64,000 nucleotides of DNA from assembly GCF_947500985.1 (NCBI RefSeq), contig NZ_CANMTX010000001.1, forward strand, positions 186,001 to 250,000, written 5' to 3'. The notes under the pieces were generated by a model. That model was not told the origin of the DNA and searched no databases. It saw only the letters and a program-made list of their open reading frames with translations. Shown here in pieces: positions 43,184 to 52,872 of the stretch. The first letter of the stretch is position 1, and each line of letters starts with the position of its first letter. The stretch comes from an uncultured Maribacter sp. (lineage in GTDB: Bacteria > Bacteroidota > Bacteroidia > Flavobacteriales > Flavobacteriaceae). Both the position numbers and the translations under genes were made by a program.

Positions 43184-43756
43184 TTAATAGCTTATAGGTA
43201 TTTCAACCCTATCCATGTCCCAAGCGATATACATTAATGCAATACCATTCTCCGAATCTTCAAACTGTATGGTAAATTCTTCTACTGGTTTATTTTTATG
43301 TAATACATGTGCATCTACTCTTAAAATATCATTATTCTCATCATAACTATAATGACCCCATTGGTCAACATCTTTATTAAAAATTATTGTCCAAATATCT
43401 TTTGTGGGTATTGCGTACATAGTATACGTACCTTTTCTAAGTAATTTTCCATCTATTTTCACATCTTTATAGACCTTGATTTCTGTGGCTTCATTGGCAC
43501 CTAACCGCCATATTTCATTGTATTTGACCATACCGTCAAAAACCACACGACCGTTTTTTTGAGGTCTACTATAATCTATCCTAAGAATGGGAGAATCTGG
43601 AAGGTTTCTTTCTGGAGCAAATTTTATGTCGTGGGCAAAATGATCTGGTAAATACACTCTATCTAACGGACTTTTATCTAATCCTCTAAAATCTTGCGAA
43701 AAACAGATGGAAGTGAAGAGACTAAAACATGCACAAATTAAGGTGATTTTTTTCAT
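43184..43756 (-). CDS. DUF2911 family exported protein
   Basis: This 190-residue protein has a signal peptide (MKKITLICACFSLFTSICFSQ). The family pattern follows: LRIDYSRPQKNGR, EIWRLGANEATEIKVYKDV, KGTYTMYAIPTKDIWTIIFNK and DQWG. DUF2911 proteins are common in Bacteroidota, are beta-rich and of unknown biochemical role, and occur as periplasmic or surface proteins. It is monocistronic and has no visible partner. Confidence 0.85.
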   Translation of the reverse strand: MKKITLICACFSLFTSICFSQDFRGLDKSPLDRVYLPDHFAHDIKFAPERNLPDSPILRIDYSRPQKNGRVVFDGMVKYNEIWRLGANEATEIKVYKDVKIDGKLLRKGTYTMYAIPTKDIWTIIFNKDVDQWGHYSYDENNDILRVDAHVLHKNKPVEEFTIQFEDSENGIALMYIAWDMDRVEIPISY

Positions 43757-43844
43757 GTGAATTATATTTATGTAGTTAGTTAGCTTTTAAATTTAATAAT
43801 TATTAATACTTTAAGTGCACAATAACTCATGTTAATAGAAAGAT

Positions 43845-44606
43845 TTATAGCATCATTCCACCAGTTGCTTCTATACGCTGACCATTGATCCAACCGCCAT
43901 CTTCGGTACATAAAAAAGCTACAATACCTCCAATATCTTCTGGCTCACCAACTCGCCCAAGTGCCGTGTTACTGCTAATTTTTTTACGTCTTTCCTCATC
44001 GTCCTTATTTGCACCACCACCAAAGTCTGTTCCTACAGCACCAGGAGCTACTACATTTGCACGTATTTTTTTATCATTTAACTCCTTTGCCAAAAATCGT
44101 GTAAATACATCAATACCACCTTTCATACTTGCATAAGCAGAGGATCCAGGTATAGTTACTCTTACCAAGCCAGATGAAATATTAATGATTCCGCTACCAT
44201 CATTCAATTGTTCAACAGCATGCTGAGTTAAAAAATAAACACCTTTTAAATGAATATTCATCATCTCATCAAAATCTGCTTCGGTAGTTTCTAAAAATGG
44301 TTTGTAAATTCCCGTTCCGGCATTATTTATCAAATAATCAAATTTAGCAGCGCGGTAATTTTCATTCAAATACATGGTGATCCTCTTGAAGAAACTTGAA
44401 AAACTAGAAGTATCACTTGTATCTAATTGAAATGCTACAGCTTTTTGACCTAATTTTTCAATTTGCTTGACAACTTCTTCAGCGGCATCTTTTTTTGAGT
44501 GGTAGGTCAAAATAACATCCAATCCCTTTTCGGCAATCTTTAACGCTATATTCTTTCCTATTCCGCGGCTACCACCGGTTACCAATGCTATTTTCGTTCT
44601 TGACAT
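43845..44606 (-). CDS. Short-chain dehydrogenase/reductase
   Basis: This 253-residue classical SDR has the cofactor motif TGGSRGIGKNIAL (residues ~9-21), NNAG (~94), the catalytic Ser in INISSGLV, and Tyr and Lys in SAYASMKGG. It has the usual Rossmann fold of NAD(P)H-dependent oxidoreductases acting on alcohols or ketones. Specific residues do not allow a substrate call. Single gene with its own leader. Confidence 0.9.
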   Translation of the reverse strand: MSRTKIALVTGGSRGIGKNIALKIAEKGLDVILTYHSKKDAAEEVVKQIEKLGQKAVAFQLDTSDTSSFSSFFKRITMYLNENYRAAKFDYLINNAGTGIYKPFLETTEADFDEMMNIHLKGVYFLTQHAVEQLNDGSGIINISSGLVRVTIPGSSAYASMKGGIDVFTRFLAKELNDKKIRANVVAPGAVGTDFGGGANKDDEERRKKISSNTALGRVGEPEDIGGIVAFLCTEDGGWINGQRIEATGGMML

Positions 44607-44718
44607 AATTCTAGTTCTTTAATTTTTTTTGTGTTGTTTTTGCTACTAACTAAAGTATTAAAATCAATTCTTTTATAAAGTATAAGTAAAGTTATTTATA
44701 TATTAAAAGATGATGCTT

Positions 44719-45447
44719 TTATGTTGTAGAATCACGTTTAAACAGCTCTATTAGGTCAAATAATAATGCGCAGAAGACTACCCAAATGAATCCGGCAATG
44801 AAGCCGCCTGCTATATCCGAAGGAAAATGGACTCCCAAATAAACCCTACTTATTCCAATGCTTATAATAATTGTTATTAACGTGATGATCAATACATATT
44901 TTATTACTTTCTGAATATTGAACTTGGTGACCAGAAAAATTAGAAATCCGTAGAATGCCATCGCGCTCATTGCATGACCGCTAGGATAACTCAACGTCTC
45001 TACAGAAACCAAATGTTCAATTCCGGGTCGTGCACGGTCAATAAATCTTTTTAATACCATATTAGAAATGGTAGCCAAAGCTAATATCAATGTTGCCTGT
45101 ACCACGTATTTCCACCGTTTAAAGACTAGAAGCGAGATTAAGAGAAAAACCACTAGTACTATTAAATATCCGTACACATCACCAACATTGGTCATAAATT
45201 TAAAGTACGAGGTTAAACCGGGTGTACGATAAGAAATTACATAATCTGTAATTGCAGTGTCATAAGTGGCAAGTGTTTCTGTCTTTAAGGTTTCTGTCAA
45301 TTCTACAAATAAATTAATTCCGCCAACAACGATGACCAAAGCAATAATTACAGTAATTACGTAGGGTAATGTTGTGTTGTATTGGTTTAATTTATTCGCT
45401 AAAAATTCACGAAGCGATTTTATAAAAGTAAAAAGGGTTTGTTTCAT
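44719..45447 (-). CDS. PAP2-family membrane phosphatase
   Basis: From ATG 45447 this is 242 residues. An upstream start at 45495 is less likely because it adds a non-hydrophobic leader. Six membrane helices carry the three PAP2 motifs: KRFIDRARPG, the catalytic PSGH in YPSGHAMSA, and SRVYLGVHFPSDIAGG. These enzymes remove phosphate from lipid phosphates such as phosphatidate or undecaprenyl diphosphate. An undecaprenyl-pyrophosphatase or lipid-remodelling role is likely; the substrate is not decided by sequence. Confidence 0.88.
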   Translation of the reverse strand: MKQTLFTFIKSLREFLANKLNQYNTTLPYVITVIIALVIVVGGINLFVELTETLKTETLATYDTAITDYVISYRTPGLTSYFKFMTNVGDVYGYLIVLVVFLLISLLVFKRWKYVVQATLILALATISNMVLKRFIDRARPGIEHLVSVETLSYPSGHAMSAMAFYGFLIFLVTKFNIQKVIKYVLIITLITIIISIGISRVYLGVHFPSDIAGGFIAGFIWVVFCALLFDLIELFKRDSTT

Positions 45448-45631
45448 GAAATGTTCTATTGTTTGTGCCGTAAACATAGTAGTAATTGGACACATCTACT
45501 GTTTCAAAGAAATCGATAACTAACTCGATTGAGTTAATTACTATATGATAGGTTCTTTAACATCATCTTCAAATTTGGACAGGTATACTTTGAACCCTTA
45601 TCTTTATACGATAATAGAATTGTTAGAAATT

Positions 45632-46474
45632 ATGAAATTACCCAACTGGAAAACGGCTATAGAATTTGATGATATTACGTATAAAAAATGTGACGGCGTA
45701 GCGCGTATTGCATTTAACCGTCCTAATGTGCGAAATGCTTTTAGACCACATACTACAAGTGAGTTAATCAAAGCTTTTTACGATGCTCAAGAAGACACTT
45801 CTATTGGAGTAGTTTTGCTTTCTGCGGAAGGACCTTCTACAAAAGATGGAATATGGTCTTTTTGTTCTGGTGGTGATCAAAAGGCTAGGGGAGAAAAGGG
45901 GTATGTTGGTCAAGATGGTCAACACCGTTTGAATATACTTGAAGTGCAACGTATGATTCGTTTTATGCCGAAAGTAGTCATCTGCGTAGTACCGGGATGG
46001 GCTGTTGGTGGCGGACATAGTCTGCATGTGGTCTGCGATATGACTTTAGCTAGTAAAGAACATGCTATTTTTAAACAAACCGATGCTGATGTAACCAGCT
46101 TTGACGGTGGATATGGATCTGCTTATTTAGCAAAAATGGTGGGGCAGAAAAAAGCACGTGAAATATTCTTTTTAGGCAGAAACTATTCTGCACAGGATGC
46201 TTTTGATATGGGTATGGTAAATGCCGTAATACCTCATGATGAGTTAGAGGACACTGCTTTTCAATGGGCACAAGAAGTTTTAGAGAAATCTCCTATATCA
46301 ATAAAAATGCTAAAGTTCTCTATGAACCTAACTGATGACGGAATGGTAGGTCAGCAAGTATTTGCAGGTGAAGCAACCAGACTAGCATACATGACAGAAG
46401 AAGCTAAAGAAGGTAGAAATGCATTTCTAGAAAAGCGTAAACCTAATTTTGGAAAGGATAATTGGCTACCGTAG
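45632..46474 (+). CDS. menB: 1,4-dihydroxy-2-naphthoyl-CoA synthase
   Basis: From ATG 45632 this is 280 residues, matching MenB length; the frame is open 29 codons further upstream but that part is not conserved-looking. It is a crotonase-fold enzyme with the MenB-specific segments SFCSGGDQKARG, GWAVGGGHSLHVVCDMT, TDADVTSFDGGYGSAYLA and the C-terminal EGRNAFLEKRKPNF. It closes the naphthalene ring in menaquinone synthesis, the respiratory quinone of Bacteroidota. No other men gene adjoins it. Confidence 0.95.
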   Translation: MKLPNWKTAIEFDDITYKKCDGVARIAFNRPNVRNAFRPHTTSELIKAFYDAQEDTSIGVVLLSAEGPSTKDGIWSFCSGGDQKARGEKGYVGQDGQHRLNILEVQRMIRFMPKVVICVVPGWAVGGGHSLHVVCDMTLASKEHAIFKQTDADVTSFDGGYGSAYLAKMVGQKKAREIFFLGRNYSAQDAFDMGMVNAVIPHDELEDTAFQWAQEVLEKSPISIKMLKFSMNLTDDGMVGQQVFAGEATRLAYMTEEAKEGRNAFLEKRKPNFGKDNWLP

Positions 46475-46484
46475 GTTCGTTATT

Positions 46485-46536
46485 CGTTGATGGTTGTCCG
46501 TTGATGGTTGTCCGTTGATGGTTGTCCGTTGATGGT
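46485..46536. repeat. Tandem 14-bp repeat (about 3.7 copies)
   Basis: The unit CGTTGATGGTTGTC is repeated exactly from 46485, directly after menB. It is non-coding low-complexity sequence. Confidence 0.85.
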
Positions 46537-46542
46537 GACCTT

Positions 46543-46582
46543 AAAAAAGTTCATTTTTTATTTAGAAAAAATGAACTTTTTT
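46543..46582. terminator. Terminator hairpin after menB
   Basis: AAAAAAGTTCATTTTTT (46543-46559) pairs perfectly with AAAAAATGAACTTTTTT (46566-46582), a 17-bp stem flanked by A and T runs. It can act on both strands. Confidence 0.75.
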
Positions 46583-46589
46583 AGTCTTT

Positions 46590-46630
<41 letters not shown>

Positions 46631-46641
46631 ACCCTAAACTA

Positions 46642-46675
46642 AAAAGAGTCCGATCAGTGAAGATCAGACTCTTTT
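46642..46675. terminator. Second hairpin in the menB-serine hydrolase gap
   Basis: AAAAGAGTCCGATC (46642-46655) pairs with GATCAGACTCTTTT (46662-46675) with one C-A mismatch, T-rich at the end. Together with the repeats and the previous hairpin it fills most of this 369-bp gap. Confidence 0.6.
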
Positions 46676-46843
46676 ACGAGAACACTATATGAAAATGAAA
46701 AATTTTAATTCGTTTTTAATAACACTGTAAATGTATATATCATTTAGAGTTCTTTGAAACTATTGTTGCCACACAAGAGAATATTGTTGTGAATTGCTTA
46801 AAAAATGTGGTATTGCATTTAAAAGGTTAAAGTTTTGCCCTTT

Positions 46844-48178
46844 TTATCGAATAGAAGCTATTATTTCTTTCAACAATGTGTTGAATTGCTCGTCGGTCTG
46901 TTCTTTTAGTCCGGTTCTGACTACCACAAGATCTTTAGACGGTATAATAAAAATGCGTTGTCCTTGAAATCCGTTTACCGAATATAAGTCACGAGGAATG
47001 TCTTCATATTTTCCTTCGGCATTCAACCAAAAGTGTGCACCGTAGGTTCCATTAGAATTGATTGTAGGTTTGGCTACATAGTCTGACCAAGATTCTGAAA
47101 AGATGCGATTTCCATTCCAATCTCCCTTATTCAAGTATAACAATCCGAATTTAGCCCAATCTCTGGTAGTTGCCCATCCGTATGAAGACAAAATATAGTT
47201 ACCAGATAAATCGGTCTCTAAGAGCATAGAGTTCATTCCAATTTTATCAATCAGTTCTTTATAGGGAAAATCTAAATATTCTTGATGTGTAGCAAACTGC
47301 TCTCTTAGAATACCAGAAAGTAAGTTAGTAGTGCCAGAAGAATAGTTCCACACTTCTGTTGGTTCGGCGACCACTTTTTTATACCGCTGCGCCAAAGTCA
47401 TATCACTATCTAAAAAAAGCATCTTTGTTACATCAGATATTTTAAAATAGTTCTCGTCCCATTCCAATCCGCTTTGCATACGTAATAGGTGATTAAGGGT
47501 AATATCGGGCTTGTGGTTCTTCATGCTCATTTCCTTTGCAAATGGCTTAAATTCCATATCGATTTCATCTTGATACTCCAAAATACCATAAAGGGTAGCC
47601 AATATACTTTTGGTCATTGACCATCCAAGAATTTTTGTGTCTTTAGAAAATCCGCGAATGTAACGCTCTCCAATAATTTGATTTTTATGAACAATTAAAA
47701 GAGATCTTGTTTTTTGTTCTGGATCCTTAAAAGCATTTTCAAAGGCTACTTCTAATTTATCATAGGCTACATTTTCTAATATAGTATCGATTACACCGTT
47801 ATTTCCATAGGGGAAAGACAGTGAATCTTGCACTTGAAATCTATTGGGGACAATGTCGAAATTATGTTTAGAAAACTCTTTGTTAGTTAGTACAGCTCCT
47901 AGTCCTTCTTTATACACCGCTGTTCTTGGCATTAGCCCGTATACCTTGGCAGTGGCAGATTTATCGTCTGCCGAAACTTCACAATCTGCCAATTTAATTA
48001 AAGGCATATTATTATCGTTTAGAGTAATGTAATCAACACCTCTGTCAGCAATAAAAACACTAGAAGCCATGTTTTTAGAAGCATAGCCAGAAATTAGATT
48101 TAGTTTTGGGTAGTTGAAATATGCAGCGGCAATAATACCAACTAAGACAATGCCTAAAAGTAGTTTTGTTTTCTTCAT
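46844..48178 (-). CDS. Serine hydrolase of the beta-lactamase class C / penicillin-binding family
   Basis: This 444-residue protein has an N-terminal membrane anchor or signal (LLLGIVLVGIIAAAYF) and the beta-lactamase-like fold. The S-x-x-K nucleophile motif is WSMTKSILATLYG (~residue 185), the Y-x-N-equivalent is YSSGTTNLLSG, and the C-terminal beta-strand region reads VNGFQGQRIFIIPSKD. The usual HxG/KTG motif is not clear, as in many esterase or peptidase members. It likely acts in the periplasm on D-amino-acid peptides or esters; substrate unknown. Single gene. Confidence 0.85.
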   Translation of the reverse strand: MKKTKLLLGIVLVGIIAAAYFNYPKLNLISGYASKNMASSVFIADRGVDYITLNDNNMPLIKLADCEVSADDKSATAKVYGLMPRTAVYKEGLGAVLTNKEFSKHNFDIVPNRFQVQDSLSFPYGNNGVIDTILENVAYDKLEVAFENAFKDPEQKTRSLLIVHKNQIIGERYIRGFSKDTKILGWSMTKSILATLYGILEYQDEIDMEFKPFAKEMSMKNHKPDITLNHLLRMQSGLEWDENYFKISDVTKMLFLDSDMTLAQRYKKVVAEPTEVWNYSSGTTNLLSGILREQFATHQEYLDFPYKELIDKIGMNSMLLETDLSGNYILSSYGWATTRDWAKFGLLYLNKGDWNGNRIFSESWSDYVAKPTINSNGTYGAHFWLNAEGKYEDIPRDLYSVNGFQGQRIFIIPSKDLVVVRTGLKEQTDEQFNTLLKEIIASIR

Positions 48179-48250
48179 TCTTATTGTGTTATTATAAAAT
48201 TAAAATGTGTTGAAATTCTATGTTGATATATACCGCTTATATTACCCGAA

Positions 48251-48655
48251 TTACTTCAATTTCTCCCATGTTTTATCTGATGTAAGCTTAAAACTGCCAA
48301 CATAATTAAAGTTACATTCTTGAGGTAAAATCAATGATAGAAATATGCTTTCATCTTTTGCTTTATATAAATGGTATTCTTTACCTACAATGGGCTCAAA
48401 ACTGAATTTAGCACTGTATACAAGATTGTTGTATTCAAAATTATCCATCAGTTTCTTATACGATGCTTGTAGTGCTTCATATTCTGCCTTAAACTGATTA
48501 TTAGCACTTACAATATGCGTATTCTTCCAAGAGGTTACGTCTGGCGGAGTAATTTTTGGTGCTGATACTCCGGTTGCAAAAGGGGATAGTTTTCCGTGAT
48601 ACTCTTGGGTATCTTCATTGAAAACTACATTATCTGGTTTTTTGTCTTTTTTCAT
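48251..48655 (-). CDS. DUF2452 family protein
   Basis: This 134-residue soluble protein has the family N-terminus KPDNVVFNEDTQEYHGKLSP, followed by ATGVSAPKITPPDVTSWKN, a helical middle (FKAEYEALQASYKKLMD) and the C-terminal FEPIVGKEYHLYKAKDESIF. The family is conserved in Bacteroidota and has no assigned activity. No signal peptide or membrane helix. It stands alone between a serine hydrolase and a divergent lipoprotein gene. Confidence 0.8.
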   Translation of the reverse strand: MKKDKKPDNVVFNEDTQEYHGKLSPFATGVSAPKITPPDVTSWKNTHIVSANNQFKAEYEALQASYKKLMDNFEYNNLVYSAKFSFEPIVGKEYHLYKAKDESIFLSLILPQECNFNYVGSFKLTSDKTWEKLK

Positions 48656-48762
48656 AGCAGTACAAATTTAAAGAAAAGCCTGCATTTATCGCTTGCAAGA
48701 TTATAGGGGTATAGGTATCTTCCATTCTTTAATTCCAAATTTAATAACGCTATCTAATTCTA

Positions 48763-50274
48763 ATGGATTTTAAATCTTGCTTTTACTGCATTTTATTGTG
48801 TTTGTTTTTTTCGTGTAATACAGAAAAGCCTTCTAGAGAAGTTGTTCTTTACAATAGCTATTGCGCTAACTGCCATGTGGCTCCAGATATTCAATCTTTG
48901 CCTAAAAATATTTGGCAAGATTATGTTTTACCAGAAATGGGAGCTAGAATGGGTATTATTACTCCAGAAAAACATCCCTACTACAAATTACCATTTCATG
49001 AACAGATTGCTGTAATAAAAACAGGTGTATATCCTTCAAAACCATTGATACCATTAGAGAACTGGGATTTATTACAAAAGTATATTATTCAGCTTGCACC
49101 AGATAGTTTAAATAATGACAATGCCATTACAGAAAGTACACCGCTATCTCAATTTAACCCCTTACCAATTAGTCTTGATAGTATAGGAGGCAGCTTAATT
49201 ACGTATATAAAAATAGAAGACGATTCAAAAAATATAATTACAGGTACTCGTAACGGACAGTTAAACGAGTTTAACCTTAATACAAAAACCTCTAAATTAT
49301 TAGGAGATTTTAATTCTGCCATTATTGATGCTAGAATACTGAAGGATAGTATTTATGTAACAAATATGGGGAAGATGGACCCTAATGAAATTCCTAGAGG
49401 GCAATCTGTATTAAGGCATGGTAACGCTACCGCTGTTCTTCAAGATTCATTACACAGACCTGTACATACCATCTATTCTGATTTGAACAATGACGGAAAT
49501 GAAGAAATTGTCATTAGTGAGTTTGGAGACCTAAAAGGCAAACTGACCTTACTACAAAAAGATAGTTTCGGTTTTTATAAAGAAAGAACGCTTTTAGATT
49601 TACCAGGTGCATTAAGGGTAATACCTAAGGATATGAATAAAGATGGCAAAGATGATTTAGTGGTCATGTTGTCGCAAGGTGATGAGGCTATTTACATTTT
49701 ATATCAAGAAGATAACTTAGAATTTACAACAGAGAAAGTAATACGTTTTAGTCCGGTTTACGGTTCAAGTTGGTTTGAATTAGTAGATTATAATGGTGAC
49801 GGATATGATGATATCATTACCGTAAACGGTGATAATGCCGATAAGTCCTTTGTAAACAAACCTTACCACGGTATGCGTATTCATATAAACGACGGCGAAA
49901 ATAATTTTACAGAAACCTATTTTCATCCTTTAAATGGCGCAACACGATTAATAGCAAACGATTTTGATCAAGATGGTGATTTAGATTTTGCTCTTTTAGC
50001 TACTTTTCCTGATTATAAGAACCATCCTGAATATAATTTCGTGTATTTAGAGAATATAAACAGTGAACAATACGAATTTAAGCAGCAGTACTTTAACGAT
50101 ATAAAAATGGGGAGGTGGTTCTTAATGGATGCTGCCGATATTGATGCTGATGGTGATGAAGATATCGTTTTAAGTTCACTTACTTTTTCTTTTACGCCTG
50201 TACCAGAATATTTAGAAAAAGCTTGGAAAGAAAGTAAGACGGATCTTTTAATTTTAGAAAATAAGCTACATTAG
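48763..50274 (+). CDS. Lipoprotein with cytochrome c-like N-terminus and FG-GAP/VCBS repeats
   Basis: This 503-residue lipoprotein has signal site LFFSCN (Cys ~18). A short N-terminal domain has one heme c attachment site in SYCANCHVAP (CxxCH) with a downstream Met (PEMGARMG) as possible axial ligand. Residues ~150-490 hold several FG-GAP/VCBS-type Asp-rich loops (DLNNDGNEEIV, DMNKDGKDDLV, DYNGDGYDDII, DFDQDGDLDFA, DIDADGDEDIV), which bind calcium in a beta-propeller. It is the first gene of a run with 3D-domain, amidase and M14 peptidase genes. Role is unknown; redox sensing or envelope binding are possible. Confidence 0.8.
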   Translation: MDFKSCFYCILLCLFFSCNTEKPSREVVLYNSYCANCHVAPDIQSLPKNIWQDYVLPEMGARMGIITPEKHPYYKLPFHEQIAVIKTGVYPSKPLIPLENWDLLQKYIIQLAPDSLNNDNAITESTPLSQFNPLPISLDSIGGSLITYIKIEDDSKNIITGTRNGQLNEFNLNTKTSKLLGDFNSAIIDARILKDSIYVTNMGKMDPNEIPRGQSVLRHGNATAVLQDSLHRPVHTIYSDLNNDGNEEIVISEFGDLKGKLTLLQKDSFGFYKERTLLDLPGALRVIPKDMNKDGKDDLVVMLSQGDEAIYILYQEDNLEFTTEKVIRFSPVYGSSWFELVDYNGDGYDDIITVNGDNADKSFVNKPYHGMRIHINDGENNFTETYFHPLNGATRLIANDFDQDGDLDFALLATFPDYKNHPEYNFVYLENINSEQYEFKQQYFNDIKMGRWFLMDAADIDADGDEDIVLSSLTFSFTPVPEYLEKAWKESKTDLLILENKLH

Positions 50275-50279
50275 TAGGT

Positions 50280-50705
50280 ATGATAAAAAGATCATCTATT
50301 ATAATAATCTTGATAATAGCTTTAAGCTGTTCAGAGAAACCTATGGATGATAAGTATAATTGGGTTCCTATTAATGTTACCGCAACTGCATATAACTCCC
50401 TGCCATATCAAACGTCTTATGAACACCCTGCTATTACTGCATGGGGAGATTCTATTAAACCTGGTCAAAAATGGATTGCTGTTTCTAGAGATTTATTAAA
50501 GAAAGGATTAAGCTATAATACCATGGTGAAGATAGATACCTTTGATGGTATATTTTTGGTAAAAGATAAAATGCATTCTCGTTGGCGCAACCGTATTGAT
50601 ATTTACATGGGAGAAGATGTAAAGAAAGCCAAGGAATGGGGTAGACGTAAAATTACCATATCATACGCTGTTCCTAAGGATAGCTTAGAAATTATTGAAG
50701 AATGA
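50280..50705 (+). CDS. 3D-domain (Asp-x-Asp barrel) lipoprotein
   Basis: This 141-residue lipoprotein has signal site IALSCS (Cys ~17). The domain matches the 3D/double-psi barrel of MltA-like and Rpf-type lytic proteins: VNVTATAYNS-like start (INVTATAYNSLP), ITAWGDSIKPGQKWIAVSRDLL, and the acidic pair in RIDIYMGED. These domains cut or bind peptidoglycan. It starts 5 bp after the previous gene and overlaps the amidase start by 4 bp (ATGA), so the three are an operon. Catalysis is not proven by sequence. Confidence 0.8.
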   Translation: MIKRSSIIIILIIALSCSEKPMDDKYNWVPINVTATAYNSLPYQTSYEHPAITAWGDSIKPGQKWIAVSRDLLKKGLSYNTMVKIDTFDGIFLVKDKMHSRWRNRIDIYMGEDVKKAKEWGRRKITISYAVPKDSLEIIEE

Positions 50706-51364
50706 AACATCATATTATTTACCTTTTATTCATTTGTATTTTAACTGCTTGTTCTTCCTCCAAAACTATTGTGGAGCATCCCATTACGTTTAATGAGGAG
50801 CGTAAAATATTGACCTTAGAATATCTACAAAATAGATATGGTTTGGAGCAAGATTCTCCGGAAATTGAACCTAAAATGATTGTTTTACATTGGACGGTCA
50901 TTCCCACTTTCGAAAAATCATTTGAAGCCTTTGACCCGGTAACCTTACCTAATTGGAGACCAGATATTAAAAATGTAAGCGGCTTAAATGTATCTTCTCA
51001 ATTTATGGTAGATAGAGATGGTACTATATATCAGTTGCTACCAGAAACTACCATGGCGCGCCATGTCATTGGTCTCAACCATTGTGCCATTGGAGTGGAG
51101 AATGTTGGTGGTACTGAAGAGCTACCTTTGACAAAAGCACAGTTGAATTCTAATATTTGGCTGGTAAAGTATTTGAAAGATAAGTATGATATCGATTATT
51201 TAATCGGGCATTATGAATACACCCTTTTTGAAAATCACCCACTTTGGTTAGAAATAGATGAAGGTTATAGAACTGTGAAAACCGATCCGGGAACCGAGTT
51301 CATGGGTAAGGTCAGGAATGCGGTTAAGAAATTAAATTTTAAAGAGTTACCAAAAACAAAATAG
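50702..51364 (+). CDS. N-acetylmuramoyl-L-alanine amidase (amidase_2), lipoprotein
   Basis: This 220-residue lipoprotein has signal site ILTACSS (Cys ~17). The zinc amidase motifs are His in IVLHWTVIP, the region HVIGLNHCAIGVENVGG with His and Glu, and LIGHYEYTLFENHPLW with the second zinc His. It hydrolyses the bond between muramic acid and L-alanine in peptidoglycan. It overlaps the 3D-domain gene by 4 bp and precedes an M14 carboxypeptidase by 22 bp, which points to a peptidoglycan-recycling or remodelling operon. Confidence 0.9.
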   Translation: MKHHIIYLLFICILTACSSSKTIVEHPITFNEERKILTLEYLQNRYGLEQDSPEIEPKMIVLHWTVIPTFEKSFEAFDPVTLPNWRPDIKNVSGLNVSSQFMVDRDGTIYQLLPETTMARHVIGLNHCAIGVENVGGTEELPLTKAQLNSNIWLVKYLKDKYDIDYLIGHYEYTLFENHPLWLEIDEGYRTVKTDPGTEFMGKVRNAVKKLNFKELPKTK

Positions 51365-51386
51365 CAATATAATAGAAGAACTATAA

Positions 51387-52850
51387 ATGAAAAAATTATT
51401 ACTCTCCATACTAAGCTTATGCACATTATCTGCAATTGGGCAATCAGATAATATTACCACTCAGTTGTACGACACTTATGAGAATTACAAAGAAGGTTCT
51501 ATTGGTAAACGACGTATTAAAAGAACAGATATTCAACCGCTTATTGATAACCTTTCTGCTAATAGCAAGTTTAAAGTACATACGGTCGGTAAATCTATTG
51601 GTGGCAAAGATTTAAGCTTGATAAGCATTGGCAAAGGTGAAACCGATGTTTTTCTTTGGTCTCAAATGCATGGCGATGAACCAACGGCTACACAAGCCAT
51701 TTTTGATATTCTTAATTTCTTTGATAGTCCTGATTTTAAAAAAGAAAAAGAAGCTATTCTTGCCAATTTAACGGTACATTTTTTACCAATGCTGAATCCT
51801 GATGGAGCCGAACTTTACCAACGTAGAAATTTGTTAGGGATAGATATTAATAGGGATGCGCTGCGTTTACAGTCCCCAGAATCTCAAACCTTGAAAAGAG
51901 TTAGAGATAGTCTTGATGCTGATTTCGGATTCAATCTTCATGATCAAAGCACGTATTATAATGCTGAACGCACAGAAAAGCCAGCTACAATTTCATATTT
52001 AGCTCCTGCTTATAATTATGAGAAAGATATTAATGAAACTCGTGGTAATGCCATGAAGATTATTGTTTTTATGAATGATATTCTTCAAAAATATGCTCCC
52101 GGGCAAGTAGGTAGATATAATGATGATTTTGAGCCAAGAGCTTTTGGAGATAATATTCAAAAATGGGGGACGAGTACTATTCTAATTGAATCTGGCGGAT
52201 TTCACGAGGATGTTGAAAAGCAAGAAATCAGAAAACTGAATTACACCTCTATTTTATCTGCCATTTATACTATCGCTCAAAAGTCTTATGAAGCTATTGA
52301 TTTTGATGAATACGAGAAAATACCGGAGAACGATAGAAAGCTTTTCGATTTAAAAATTGTTGGCGCTAGCTATGAACTTATGGGTAATACCTATAAAATA
52401 GATATCGGTATGAATCAGATTGAGGTAGATTACCCCGATCACAACTCCTTCTGGTATAGTAGTAGAATTTTAGACCAAGGAGATCTTTCAACATATTATG
52501 GCTATGAAACGTTAGATGCTACTGGTTATACAATCAAACAAGCAAAAGTGTACCCGAAGACTTTAAATAACTTTAGTGATGTACAAGGATTAAATTATAC
52601 TGATGTATTAAAACAAGGATATGGTTATTTACGTTTATCATCATTCCCTGCTAAAAATATTAACTCACCTTATCCTGTTCATTTAATTGGAGAAAAATAT
52701 ACAGTTCCAGAATTGAATTTAATGCCGGGAATTAACCCGACTTTCTTTTTAGAAAAAGACGGAGTTATAGCATATGCGGTAATTAACGGATTCTTAGTAG
52801 ACCTTAATAAACCTCACATTCAAGTACCAAACGCAATGATCTTTAGGTAA
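51387..52850 (+). CDS. M14-family zinc carboxypeptidase, secreted
   Basis: This 487-residue exported protein has a signal peptide (MKKLLLSILSLCTLSAIGQ). The M14 fold is complete: zinc ligands His and Glu in SQMHGDEPTATQ (HxxE), the Arg/Asn pocket in LLGIDINRDAL, the third zinc His in FNLHDQSTYYN and the catalytic Glu in ILIESGGFHED. A ~170-residue beta-rich tail follows. Members trim amino acids from peptides, including peptidoglycan stem peptides. Placed after the amidase, it probably degrades released muropeptide stems (inference). A strong hairpin ends the operon. Confidence 0.9.
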   Translation: MKKLLLSILSLCTLSAIGQSDNITTQLYDTYENYKEGSIGKRRIKRTDIQPLIDNLSANSKFKVHTVGKSIGGKDLSLISIGKGETDVFLWSQMHGDEPTATQAIFDILNFFDSPDFKKEKEAILANLTVHFLPMLNPDGAELYQRRNLLGIDINRDALRLQSPESQTLKRVRDSLDADFGFNLHDQSTYYNAERTEKPATISYLAPAYNYEKDINETRGNAMKIIVFMNDILQKYAPGQVGRYNDDFEPRAFGDNIQKWGTSTILIESGGFHEDVEKQEIRKLNYTSILSAIYTIAQKSYEAIDFDEYEKIPENDRKLFDLKIVGASYELMGNTYKIDIGMNQIEVDYPDHNSFWYSSRILDQGDLSTYYGYETLDATGYTIKQAKVYPKTLNNFSDVQGLNYTDVLKQGYGYLRLSSFPAKNINSPYPVHLIGEKYTVPELNLMPGINPTFFLEKDGVIAYAVINGFLVDLNKPHIQVPNAMIFR

Positions 52851-52872
52851 CGAATTTAATTTTTAAGCATAA

